Assembly: GCF_002917105.1 (NCBI RefSeq) | Contig: NZ_PQFZ01000014.1 | Span: forward strand, 100,521-164,520 | Reading direction: 5' to 3' | Length of the DNA stretch: 64,000 nt | DNA from: Allobosea psychrotolerans | Lineage (GTDB): Bacteria > Pseudomonadota > Alphaproteobacteria > Rhizobiales > Beijerinckiaceae | Shown here: piece after piece, positions 48,904 to 57,302 of the stretch | How positions within the stretch are numbered: the stretch's first letter is position 1 | Layout of the letters: every line of letters starts with the position of its first letter | Made by a program: the position numbers and the translations under genes | Notes under the pieces: model-generated | Told to the model about the DNA's origin: nothing | Database searches by the model: none | What the model saw: the letters and a program-made list of their open reading frames with translations, nothing else

Positions 48904-50574
48904 TCAGCGCTTGAAGCCCTTCAGCACGGAGTCGAAGAAGCTGAAGATCGCATCGCCCGCGATGACGCCGGCGGCAAAGACCTCCATGTCGCCTTCGCCG
49001 CTCGCGCCGCGCAGCTTCTCCCAGATCAGCCGGCAGACGATGCCGAACAGCACGGCCCAGCCCGCCATCGGGAAGTTGATCAGCAGGCCGGTCGCGAAGA
49101 GCACGCCGATCTGGCGCTTCGGTCCGCCGATGAACTGCAGGATCGCACCCGGAATCGCCCACATGAACAGCGACCAGGCAACGCCCGGTGCGACGCCCGC
49201 CTTGATCGTCGCGGCATAGACCTTGTCGACGGGGGCGACGAGGTTCTGGGCGAAATAGCTCTGATAGGAGACCAGGACCACGATGCCGGCGATGACGAAG
49301 GCGAACATCGCCGCAAAGAGCTGCTGGCGGCGGCCATCGAGCTCGAAGGCCGGATCGACGCCATTGCCGCGCAGGATGTAGCCGGCCTTGAGGTCATAGC
49401 CCATATCGGCGAAGGCTGGCCCCGTCGCGGCGGAGAAGCCGACGAGCAAGGCCAGCGCCGGCACCGGGAAGCCGATCAGCATGCCGATGATCAGCGTGAT
49501 CAGCGCCACCGCGAAGGCCGGGAACCAGCCGGAATGCATCGCCGCCAGGCCGACGATCAATTCATGCACATAGGCCGCAAAGGCCGCATAGAGCACGAAC
49601 AGGATCAGCATGCCGATCGACATGTCGCTCATCAGCCCGCCGGCTACAGCGATGAAAACGGCAATCACGAGATAGCCGATGGTGCCCAGTCCCAGCGCGC
49701 GGCGCACCGCAGCGTCAGAGGTGCCCGCGGCAGCCTCGGCCTTCCGGGCGGCCTCGTTGCGCTGCATCAGCAGCTGCACCACCTGGAACAGCGCCACGAT
49801 GCCCGCGCCGATCATGAAGCCGTGCGGGATATAGGCCGCCATCAGATCGCCCTTGGGGATCAGCGTGGCGAAGGTCTCGTTGTTGAAGAGCTGGCCGGAA
49901 TAGCCGCGCAGCAGCAGGCCGACGCCGAACATCGTCAGCGCCCAGATATTGCCGATGAAGGCGACGCCGAAAGCCGACATCGGAATGCCCGAGACGGCAG
50001 TCGAGCCGACGAAGCCGATCGCGGCCAGCGGGATCTTGATGAAGGACACGGCGATACCGGTGACGAAACCGACGCCCATCAAAACCGCCTTGCGGCCGCC
50101 TTCGTCGCCGGCCTTGATCGCCTCGGCGGCGGCGACGCCCGGAGGCCAGGCCCCGGTCGCCGGGAAGACGCGCGAGTCGAACATCCGATAGAGCAAGTAA
50201 GCGTCGAGCAGCATCGCCATGAAGGCGCCGGCGAACATCGGCAGGACCAGATCGGGGCGCCCGAGCAGGAAGGGAATGCCGATCGGCAGGAGCAGGCTGT
50301 TGGCGGCGCCGAAGGTCGCCGACGAGATCGCGCTTTGCGCCAGGTTCTGTACATGGATCGAGCGGTAGCGCAGGAACAGCCCGAGCGGCAGTCGCGCCAG
50401 CGCCATCGCCGCCATCGCGCCGATCAGCGAGGTGTTGGCGGTGACGCCGAGCGACACCAGGAGCTGCATGCCGATGATGGCGCCGAAGACGCTGAGGATG
50501 CCGATCAGCACCAGCGTCGCCGGCTCGAACAGGCTGGGATGCTTCTGCCGCCCCGCCCCGGTAGGTTCAGTCAT
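48904..50574 (-). CDS. OPT/YSL family transporter
   Basis: This 556-residue polytopic membrane protein has roughly 14 hydrophobic segments, of the oligopeptide-transporter (OPT) family. This secondary carrier imports small peptides or derivatives with protons. Family-like segments include NLAQSAISSATFGAANSLLLP, AWPPGVAAAEAIKAGDEGG and GYDLKAGYILRGN. GGGGGA precedes ATG 50574. It lies downstream of the fused hydantoinase gene and upstream of aroM, so it probably imports the hydantoinase/oxoprolinase substrate or its precursor. Confidence 0.85.
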   Translation of the reverse strand: MTEPTGAGRQKHPSLFEPATLVLIGILSVFGAIIGMQLLVSLGVTANTSLIGAMAAMALARLPLGLFLRYRSIHVQNLAQSAISSATFGAANSLLLPIGIPFLLGRPDLVLPMFAGAFMAMLLDAYLLYRMFDSRVFPATGAWPPGVAAAEAIKAGDEGGRKAVLMGVGFVTGIAVSFIKIPLAAIGFVGSTAVSGIPMSAFGVAFIGNIWALTMFGVGLLLRGYSGQLFNNETFATLIPKGDLMAAYIPHGFMIGAGIVALFQVVQLLMQRNEAARKAEAAAGTSDAAVRRALGLGTIGYLVIAVFIAVAGGLMSDMSIGMLILFVLYAAFAAYVHELIVGLAAMHSGWFPAFAVALITLIIGMLIGFPVPALALLVGFSAATGPAFADMGYDLKAGYILRGNGVDPAFELDGRRQQLFAAMFAFVIAGIVVLVSYQSYFAQNLVAPVDKVYAATIKAGVAPGVAWSLFMWAIPGAILQFIGGPKRQIGVLFATGLLINFPMAGWAVLFGIVCRLIWEKLRGASGEGDMEVFAAGVIAGDAIFSFFDSVLKGFKR

Positions 50575-50627
50575 AGGTAGTCCCCCTCTTTGCCCCTTTC
50601 GGGCTTGAACGCCGATTGGCGATGATC

Positions 50628-53600
50628 TCAGCCGGCGGCGAACGCGCCGGACTTGGTCTCCTGCTCCTGCAGCACCTCTCCGCTCGCGACGCCGTAGTCG
50701 CGCCTGGCGGCCTCCGGCGAGACGAAGCCCAGGGCGATGTCGCGGGCGATGGCATCGGGTGAGCGTTCGGAAGCCGCGCCATAGCCAGCGCCGCCGGCCA
50801 GGACGAGCTCGACAATCTCATCGGGATGCATGACCTGGACCAGCTGGCCGGTGCCGACATCCTTGAGCACGTCGCCAGCCTCATTGAGTACGCGGCCCGA
50901 GGCGCCACCGCCGGGCTTGCCGCCGAACAGGCCGGGGATCGGGTTGTTGACTCCCTCCGGATAGAGCGAGACCAAGGTCGGGAGGCCGTCGGCTGCGAGC
51001 TTGCGCAGCTTGACGCGCTGGCCGAGGCCACCGCGCTGCTGACCGGCGCCGCCGGAATCCTGGAGATAGGTCTTCTCGACGACAAGGACGGGAACGCGCG
51101 CCTCGAAGGTCTCGATCGAGGTGTTGGCGGCCGAGGTCGGGTAGAGCAGGCCCGATTTGCCGTCGCCATGGGCGGAGCCGCCCTGCCCCCCGCCGACGAA
51201 GAGCATGTCGGAATAAGTGCTGCCGGCTTCGTCCCGGCCGTAGACATTGGCCGCCACGGGCAGGCCGGTGAAGGCCTGGACCTGTTTCGGCGCGGCCTGC
51301 GACAGCGCCCGGAAGATGTTGGGCGCGATGTACCAGCCGGTGCGGGTGCGCAGATTGACCGCCAGCGGCTTGTCGCAGTTCAGGATCGAGCCCTTGGGCA
51401 CATCGAGCGTGAAGGCGCGGTAGCAGCCGGCATTGCCGCGCACATTCGGCGTCAGCATGCATTTCAGCGGATAGGTCGCATGCGCGCTGGTGTAGTTCAG
51501 CGTGCAGTTCAGCCCGCCCTGCGCCAGTTGCGGCGGTGCACCGGCGAAGTCGAGATGGATCGTGTCGCCCTTCACCGTCAGCGCCAGCGGATAGGTCATC
51601 GGCGTGCCCAGCGGGTTGTTCGAGACGGTGCCGTGATAAGTTCCGTCCGGCAGCGCCGAGATCGCCTCGCGCATCGCCTTCTCCGAACGGTTCTGCACCA
51701 CGAAGGCGAGCGCGCGCAGATCCTGCATGCCGTAATCGGCCATGAAGGATTGCAGCCGCTCGGCGCCGATGGCGTTGGCCGCCACGAAGGAGTGCAGGTC
51801 GCCGAGCACCTGCTCGGAATTGCGGACGTTCTCGCCGAGCAGCCTGATCAGCGTCTCGTTGATCCGGCCGGCCTCATAGAGCTTCATCGGCGGGATCTGG
51901 AAGCCTTCCTCATAGATCTCGCGGGCTCGCAGCGAATCCTTGGTGCCGCCGATATCAGAGACATGGCCGACCGTGCCCATCAGCCCGACGACGCGCTCGC
52001 CCAGAAAGACCGGCGTGACGATCGCGATGTCGAAGAGATGGCCGGCGCAGAGCCAGGGATCATTGGTGATCAGCACATCGCCGGGCTTCAGCGTCTCGGC
52101 CGGGTAGCGCTCCAGCAGCGCCTTGACCGCGCGCGGCAGCGTCAGGTTGAACACCGGCATGGCGCGCGGGCTGTGCGCCAGCGTCTCCCCCTCCGGATCG
52201 AGCAATTCGCAGGCGAAGTCCTGCGATTCCGAGATCACCAGCGAGAAGGCGGTGCGGCAGACGGTCAGCCACATCTCCTCGACGACGTTGACGAGGCGGC
52301 TCCACATGATCTCGAGCGAGATCGGATCGGCCTCGATGCGGCGCGCCGCTTCGGCCATCGGCATGTCGGCGGTGATGGTGACCTCGGCCGCGCTGGTGCT
52401 GGCGACGCTGATCAGCAGGTTCAACACTTCGTCGATCGCCACCGTGTCGCCCGGCGGCACGATCGTCGTCGCCTCGCGCTCCTCGATGATGGCCGGCCCG
52501 CTGATATGGTCGCCGGGACGCAGCGCATAGCGGTCATAGACCGTGGCCTCGCTCCAGCCGGTCTCGAACCAGGCCTGGCGGCTGCCCTTGACCTTGTTGC
52601 TGGCCTCGGCCCCGCCGGCGGCCCCGGAGAGTGAGAGCGTCGGCGCGGGGCCGACGCAGCGGACGCGGAAATTGATCGCCTCCAGCCGCGCGCCCTCATA
52701 GACCGAGGTGTAGCGGGCCGAATAAACCCTGGCGAAGGCGGCGCGGATGGCCTCCAGGCTCGACGCGTCGATCGTCCCGGCGGGAAGATCGACCGCGATA
52801 TCGTGCATCTGGCCGACCAGACGCATATCGGCCGAGCGCTCGACCGCGATGTCGGCCGGCTTCACGCCGGCGTCGAGCAGATGCTTGCGCCCTTCCGCCT
52901 CCAGCTCGGCCAGCATGGCGTTGACCGAAGCCGCGTCGAAGCCCTCGGCGAATTCGACCGGCAGCGAGCGGACGAGATCGAAGGACAGCGGCGCGGCCAG
53001 GAAGCCGAGCGCGGAAGCCGCGCCCGAGGCCGGCGGAATGATGACCTGGCTGACGCCGAGCACGCGCGCGACATCGACGGCATGCGCCGGACCGGCGCCG
53101 CCGAAGCCGACCATGGCGTAGCGCCGGGGGTCCTTGCCCTTCTCGACGAGATGGACGCGAGCGGCAGCGCCCATGCTCTCGACCACGACCTTATGGATGC
53201 CCCAGGCGGCCTCCTCGATGGAGAGGCCGAGCGGGGTCGCGATCGAGGCCACGGCCTTGCGCGCGGCCTCGAGATCGAGCGCCATGCGCCCGCCGAGGAA
53301 GAAGCCGGGATCGTAATAGCCGAGCACGAGATTGGCGTCGGTCACGGTCGGCTTGGTGCCGCCCATGCCGTAGCAGGCCGGGCCCGGATCGGAACCGGCC
53401 GAATGCGGGCCGACCTTGAGCAGGCCGACCTCGTCGATCGCCGCGATCGAGCCGCCGCCGGCGCCGATCTCGATCATGTCGATGACGGGCGCCTTGATCG
53501 GCAGGCCGGAGCCCTTGGCGAAGCGGTTGACGCGCCCGGCCTCGAGCATCGGCGCGATCTCGGCGCGGCCGTCCTCGATCATGCAGGCCTTGGCTGTGGT

Positions 53601-54476
53601 GCCGCCCATGTCGAAGGAGATCACGTCCTTGTGGCCGGCAAGCTCGCCGAACAGGGCCGTCGCCAGCCCGCCACCCGCCGGGCCGCTTTCCAGCAGGCGG
53701 ATCGGGAAGGCGCGCGCTGTCTCCGGCGAGACCAGGCCGCCGGCCGAATGCATCAGACGCAGCGCGCCGGCAAAGGAACGGGCTGCGAGTTCGCGCTGCA
53801 GCCGCTCGAGATAGCGCCCCATCAAGGGCTGGACATAGGCGTTGGCCGCCGTGGTGACGAAGCGCTGATACTCCCAGATCTCGGCGACGACCTCGCTGGA
53901 GATCGAGACGGTCAATTCCGGAAAGGCCTCGCGCACGATGCGCCCGGCCTCGCGCTCATGGGCGGTGTTGCGATAGCTGTTCAGGAAGCAGATCGCGACC
54001 GCTTCGCAACCGGCGGCAGTGAGTTCGCCGGCTGCCTTGCGCACGGCCTCCGCGTCGAGGGCCGTGACGACCTTGCCGTCGCGGTCGATGCGCTCAGTGA
54101 CTTCGAGCCGATGCTCGCGCGAGACCAGCGGCTCCGGGAAGGTCAGGAACAGATCGTAGATGTCGTAGCGCTGCTCGGTCCCCATTTCGAGAATATCGCG
54201 GAAGCCCTGGGTGGTGATCAGGCCGAGCTTGGCGCCCTTGCGCTCGATCACCGCATTGGTCACCAGCGTCGTGCCGTGGACGATATCGCCGATCTCGGCC
54301 AGCGTGATGCCGGCCATGGCGACGAGTTCCTCAAGGCCGATCAGAGCCGCCTCGGACGGGTCGTGCGGCGTGGTCAGGCGCTTGTGCAGCCGGACCGAAC
54401 GCTCCTGCGCGTCATAGAGGATGAAATCGGTGAAGGTGCCGCCGATGTCGAAGCCGATGCGCCAACGCGTGCTCAT
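50628..54476 (-). CDS. fused hydantoinase/5-oxoprolinase (HyuA-HyuB in one chain)
   Basis: This 1,282-residue ATP-dependent ring-opening enzyme has two parts. The HyuA-like part (about 1-690) begins with the actin-fold motif FDIGGTFTDF and carries SFDMGGTTAKACMI and a conserved GAGGGSIA. The HyuB-like part (about 710-1,282) has SPRAMPVFNLTLPRAVKAL, NDPWLCAGHLFD and the C-terminal GGGGASGRVLN. Single-chain forms match full-length 5-oxoprolinase. Many bacteria have two genes. ATG 54476, with GGAG eight bases upstream, is preferred to GTG 54485. It is co-transcribed with the IclR gene upstream and the OPT transporter downstream. Confidence 0.92.
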   Translation of the reverse strand: MSTRWRIGFDIGGTFTDFILYDAQERSVRLHKRLTTPHDPSEAALIGLEELVAMAGITLAEIGDIVHGTTLVTNAVIERKGAKLGLITTQGFRDILEMGTEQRYDIYDLFLTFPEPLVSREHRLEVTERIDRDGKVVTALDAEAVRKAAGELTAAGCEAVAICFLNSYRNTAHEREAGRIVREAFPELTVSISSEVVAEIWEYQRFVTTAANAYVQPLMGRYLERLQRELAARSFAGALRLMHSAGGLVSPETARAFPIRLLESGPAGGGLATALFGELAGHKDVISFDMGGTTAKACMIEDGRAEIAPMLEAGRVNRFAKGSGLPIKAPVIDMIEIGAGGGSIAAIDEVGLLKVGPHSAGSDPGPACYGMGGTKPTVTDANLVLGYYDPGFFLGGRMALDLEAARKAVASIATPLGLSIEEAAWGIHKVVVESMGAAARVHLVEKGKDPRRYAMVGFGGAGPAHAVDVARVLGVSQVIIPPASGAASALGFLAAPLSFDLVRSLPVEFAEGFDAASVNAMLAELEAEGRKHLLDAGVKPADIAVERSADMRLVGQMHDIAVDLPAGTIDASSLEAIRAAFARVYSARYTSVYEGARLEAINFRVRCVGPAPTLSLSGAAGGAEASNKVKGSRQAWFETGWSEATVYDRYALRPGDHISGPAIIEEREATTIVPPGDTVAIDEVLNLLISVASTSAAEVTITADMPMAEAARRIEADPISLEIMWSRLVNVVEEMWLTVCRTAFSLVISESQDFACELLDPEGETLAHSPRAMPVFNLTLPRAVKALLERYPAETLKPGDVLITNDPWLCAGHLFDIAIVTPVFLGERVVGLMGTVGHVSDIGGTKDSLRAREIYEEGFQIPPMKLYEAGRINETLIRLLGENVRNSEQVLGDLHSFVAANAIGAERLQSFMADYGMQDLRALAFVVQNRSEKAMREAISALPDGTYHGTVSNNPLGTPMTYPLALTVKGDTIHLDFAGAPPQLAQGGLNCTLNYTSAHATYPLKCMLTPNVRGNAGCYRAFTLDVPKGSILNCDKPLAVNLRTRTGWYIAPNIFRALSQAAPKQVQAFTGLPVAANVYGRDEAGSTYSDMLFVGGGQGGSAHGDGKSGLLYPTSAANTSIETFEARVPVLVVEKTYLQDSGGAGQQRGGLGQRVKLRKLAADGLPTLVSLYPEGVNNPIPGLFGGKPGGGASGRVLNEAGDVLKDVGTGQLVQVMHPDEIVELVLAGGAGYGAASERSPDAIARDIALGFVSPEAARRDYGVASGEVLQEQETKSGAFAAG

Positions 54477-54481
54477 GGAGC

Positions 54482-55273
54482 TCACTCCGCGATAGAGGAT
54501 GAGAGGGGGATGAAGCGGGGATCCTTGGTGATGGCAGCGATCTCGGCCGCCCCCTGACCAAGGGAGGTAATGATGGCGGCCCGCTCGGCCGCACTGGCCA
54601 TCGCCGCCGGAAAGGAAATGCAGAGCGCGACCTCGTCGCCGCTCACGGGATCGCCGACAGCGACCGAAATCGCGCCGACGCCACGGACGGCCTCGTCCTC
54701 GGATTCGGCATAGCCGCGAGCACGCTCGACCGCGAGGCGGGCGAACAATTCGTCGAAACTCTGCGGCGCCGTGGCCGATGGCGGCGCGAAGCCGCCGGCA
54801 TAGAGGCGGCGGATCTCGTCATCGGGCAGCCGCGCCAGCAAGGCCCGGCCGGTGCTGGAGGCGAAAGCCGCGATCCTGTCGCCGATCGCAGTGACCACCC
54901 GCAGCGCATGGCGGCCGGGATGAGCGGTCACGCCGATTATGTCGGTGCCCTGGCGCACGCTGATATAGCCGGTATGGCCGATCTCGGCCGAGACGCGCGC
55001 AACGACCGCATCGGCGCGATCGATCAGGGAAGCGGAGAAGCGATAGACCTGCCCGGCCTGATGCAGGAGCACGCTGGGCCGGTAGCGCTTGCTGTCGCCG
55101 ACCGTTTCCAGGAGCCCGGCATCCCGCATCGTCCGCAGCAGGCGCGACGCGTTGCTTTTCGGCATGTCGAGCAAAGCAACCAGATCCGTCACCGTCACAT
55201 CGTGACGCGTGCTGGAGAAGCAACGAAGCACATCAGCGGCTGCGAGCAGGATGGACAATCGAGCGCATCTCAA
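54482..55273 (-). CDS. IclR-family transcriptional regulator
   Basis: This 263-residue protein has an N-terminal winged helix (TDLVALLDMPKSNASRLLRTMRDAGLLE) and a C-terminal effector domain with STGRALLARLPDDE and the late GDEVALCISFPA. No in-frame ATG exists near the N terminus. An in-frame stop 9 bases upstream leaves TTG 55273 as the only early start, so the start is uncertain. Its stop is five bases before the hyuAB ATG. It probably controls its own operon through the inverted repeat beginning two bases upstream. Confidence 0.85.
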   Translation of the reverse strand: MRCARLSILLAAADVLRCFSSTRHDVTVTDLVALLDMPKSNASRLLRTMRDAGLLETVGDSKRYRPSVLLHQAGQVYRFSASLIDRADAVVARVSAEIGHTGYISVRQGTDIIGVTAHPGRHALRVVTAIGDRIAAFASSTGRALLARLPDDEIRRLYAGGFAPPSATAPQSFDELFARLAVERARGYAESEDEAVRGVGAISVAVGDPVSGDEVALCISFPAAMASAAERAAIITSLGQGAAEIAAITKDPRFIPLSSSIAE

Positions 55274-55274
55274 A

Positions 55275-55295
55275 AAGTTCCACTAAATGGAACTT
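55275..55295. promoter_or_regulatory. probable IclR operator
   Basis: AAGTTCCA (55275-55282) and TGGAACTT (55288-55295) form a perfect inverted repeat around CTAAA. TTCCA-N-TGGAA symmetry is characteristic of IclR-family sites. It directly abuts the IclR start codon. Confidence 0.75.
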
Positions 55296-55406
55296 AAGTT
55301 GCAATAACAGGAACATACACGGCGCCGCGATCGGGAGTCAATCGAGCCATGACGGTCCGACATGTCCCGCTCGCCCGCAGCGATGCTTCGCACAGGCGGT
55401 CCCATG

Positions 55407-55434
55407 CAAAAGCCGCGCGAGGAAGCGCGCGGCT
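55407..55434 (-). terminator. intrinsic terminator of the nagA-dgoK-dgoA unit
   Basis: AGCCGCGCG (55411-55419) pairs with CGCGCGGCT (55426-55434). Read on the minus strand the stem is followed by TTTTG. It lies 240 bases after the dgoA stop and before the IclR promoter region. Confidence 0.7.
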
Positions 55435-55488
55435 CTGCGGGGTTCTGCCGCGAGGTTCGGGTGCGTAGCGGCGAAGGGCGCGGGGAAC

Positions 55489-55627
55489 CCTTCTCCCGGA
55501 TGGGAGAAGGGCAGGGATGAGGGCCTGCCGCTGATTATTAGAGCGCGACTGTGCCGCTGCGCTTTCTATTGAAAGGGCACACCCTCATCCGGCGCTCACG
55601 CGCCACCTTCTCCCATCCGGGAGAAGG
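55489..55627. repeat. inverted-repeat element with CCTTCTCCC ends
   Basis: The 22-base ends, CCTTCTCCCGGATGGGAGAA plus GG (55489-55510) and the complementary 55606-55627, are reverse complements. Each end is also a hairpin by itself. GGATGAGGG / CCCTCATCC inner arms extend the pairing. It resembles short palindromic elements widespread in Hyphomicrobiales. No coding content. Confidence 0.75.
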
Positions 55628-55671
55628 AAGATGGCGTCGCGGCTCTCGCGGCTGACGTCAGGCCTATCGCT

Positions 55672-56283
55672 TCAGACCGACACCTGCGCGAAAGCCTGCG
55701 CCGTGGCGCGGATCTGTTCGCGCGTCATGCCGGGCTTGTAGAGCGCCGAGCCGAGGCCGAAGCCGCCCGCGCCGGCCTTGCGATAGGCCTCGACCTTGTC
55801 GGGGCTGATCCCGCCGACCGGGACGAGCAGCGTCCCCGGCGGCAGCACGGCGCGCCAGGCGCCGACCACGGCAGGCGGCATCTGCTCGGCCGGGAACATC
55901 TTCAGCGCATCGGCCCCGTTGGCGAGCGCCGCAAACGCCTCCGTCGGCGTCGCGACGCCGGGCACGCAGGTCAGGGCATGGTCCTTGGCGGCGCGCACGA
56001 CCGCCCCGTTGCTATGGGGCATCAGGATCAGGCGCCCGCCCGCCCGCTGGACGGACGCCACGGCCTCAGCGCTCATCACCGTGCCCGCACCGATCAGGAT
56101 GTCGGGAAAGGCGCGCGCCAGCGCCTCGATGCTGCGCAGCGGCTCGGGCGAGTTCAACGGCACCTCGACGATGCGGAAGCCCGCCTCGACCAGTTCCGCG
56201 GCGAGGCCGACGACCTCGTCGGGCTTCACGCCGCGCAGGATGGCGATGAACGGAAAGGCGCGGAGCGCATCGTGAAAGCTCAT
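55672..56283 (-). CDS. dgoA: 2-dehydro-3-deoxy-6-phosphogalactonate aldolase
   Basis: This 203-residue class I aldolase of the KDPG/KDPGal family cleaves the 6-phosphate of a 2-keto-3-deoxy sugar acid to pyruvate and glyceraldehyde-3-phosphate. FIAILRGVKPDE opens the barrel, VEVPLNSPEP carries the catalytic glutamate and ALKMFPAE the Schiff-base lysine. GAGG seven bases upstream supports ATG 56283, and the gene follows dgoK by nine bases. Action on KDPG as well as KDPGal is possible in this family. Confidence 0.92.
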   Translation of the reverse strand: MSFHDALRAFPFIAILRGVKPDEVVGLAAELVEAGFRIVEVPLNSPEPLRSIEALARAFPDILIGAGTVMSAEAVASVQRAGGRLILMPHSNGAVVRAAKDHALTCVPGVATPTEAFAALANGADALKMFPAEQMPPAVVGAWRAVLPPGTLLVPVGGISPDKVEAYRKAGAGGFGLGSALYKPGMTREQIRATAQAFAQVSV

Positions 56284-56292
56284 GCTGGAACC

Positions 56293-57228
56293 TCAGGCGA
56301 TCAAAGCGTTGCGGCGGGCGATGTCGAACAGGCCGAGAAAAGCCGCATCGTCGATCCAGGCGCTGTCGATCCCGGCGGCCTCGAGGCAGAGCCGATAGGA
56401 GCGCGCCAGATCCTCGCGGCAGATCAATTGAATGGGGCCGGGCGTATGATCGCCGATAAGCGCCTTCGCCTCGCGCACCTCCTCCCCGATCAGCAGGCCG
56501 GAGAGATAGCTCGGCAACTCCTCGCTGGTGAAGCGGTGGAACAGCCCGGTCGTCCTGACCGAGAACAGGCGGTGCAGCAGCGCCCCGGTTTCGTCGGAGA
56601 GCGCGAGCCTGCAGCCGGCTTCGAAGGCGGCGGGAGCGAAAGGCGGCTCGCTGTCCTCCGGCATCAGCTTGCCCAGGATCGAATGCCGCTTGAGCAAACC
56701 GTAGAGCTCGCCGGTCATGAAGGTGTGGAAGCGCGCGATCTTCCCCTCCTCGACCACGACCCATTTGCTGTGCGTGCCCGGCAGCACGAAGATGCCGCTG
56801 GCTTGCCCGTTGAGGCGCATGCCGCCGAAAACCTGGACCTCCTCGCCCCGGATGACGTCCGGCGCTGGCCCGGCCTGATCGCTGACGAGGCCCGGCACGA
56901 GACCGATCCGACCGCGCCCTTCCACCTCGATATAAGCGATGCCGCGCACCAGATCCTCGAAGCTGGCGGGGCAGGCGACATAGGGAGCCTCGCGCCAGCC
57001 CTGGCGGCTGCCGACCATGCCCGAGGCCAGGACGACCGCGGTGGGGTGGCGGTCGAGCCAGGGGCCGAACAGGCTCTCGAAGCGCTCGGCATAATCGCGC
57101 CCCAGCATCGCCATGACGCCGTCGCCCGATTGCAGCCGGTCGAGGATCGTGCCGTCGCGGTCCATCAGCGCAGCCCGCAGCGACGAGGTGCCCCAGTCGA
57201 TGGCGATCAGATGCGAGGCTGGGCTCAT
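56293..57228 (-). CDS. dgoK: 2-dehydro-3-deoxygalactonokinase
   Basis: This 311-residue kinase of the DgoK family phosphorylates 2-keto-3-deoxygalactonate (or a close isomer) at C6. The N-terminal AIDWGTSSLRAALMD is the phosphate-binding motif. GEEVQVFGG, VLPGTHSKWVVV and FMTGELYGLL are typical of DgoK. ATG 57228 is preferred over an in-frame TTG 21 bases earlier. Its product feeds DgoA directly downstream. Placement behind a NagA gene is unusual. Confidence 0.92.
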   Translation of the reverse strand: MSPASHLIAIDWGTSSLRAALMDRDGTILDRLQSGDGVMAMLGRDYAERFESLFGPWLDRHPTAVVLASGMVGSRQGWREAPYVACPASFEDLVRGIAYIEVEGRGRIGLVPGLVSDQAGPAPDVIRGEEVQVFGGMRLNGQASGIFVLPGTHSKWVVVEEGKIARFHTFMTGELYGLLKRHSILGKLMPEDSEPPFAPAAFEAGCRLALSDETGALLHRLFSVRTTGLFHRFTSEELPSYLSGLLIGEEVREAKALIGDHTPGPIQLICREDLARSYRLCLEAAGIDSAWIDDAAFLGLFDIARRNALIA

Positions 57229-57302
57229 GGGCGTAAAGGTCCGGCGCAAAATCAGGCGGCCGGAGTTATGCAGCCTGCGAGCGAAGCCGCAAGCGCGGAT
57301 CG

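Larger units (their letters stand above)
55296..55671. other. intergenic region between the IclR and DgoA genes
   Basis: No gene is seen. It contains a terminator for the leftward dgo operon (55407-55434) and an inverted-repeat element (55489-55627). The IclR promoter must lie near its left edge. Confidence 0.6.

Noticed and set aside
55432..55671. Possible small gene in the gap before dgoA
   Set aside because: Only repeat-derived short frames. No ribosome site with a sensible protein.
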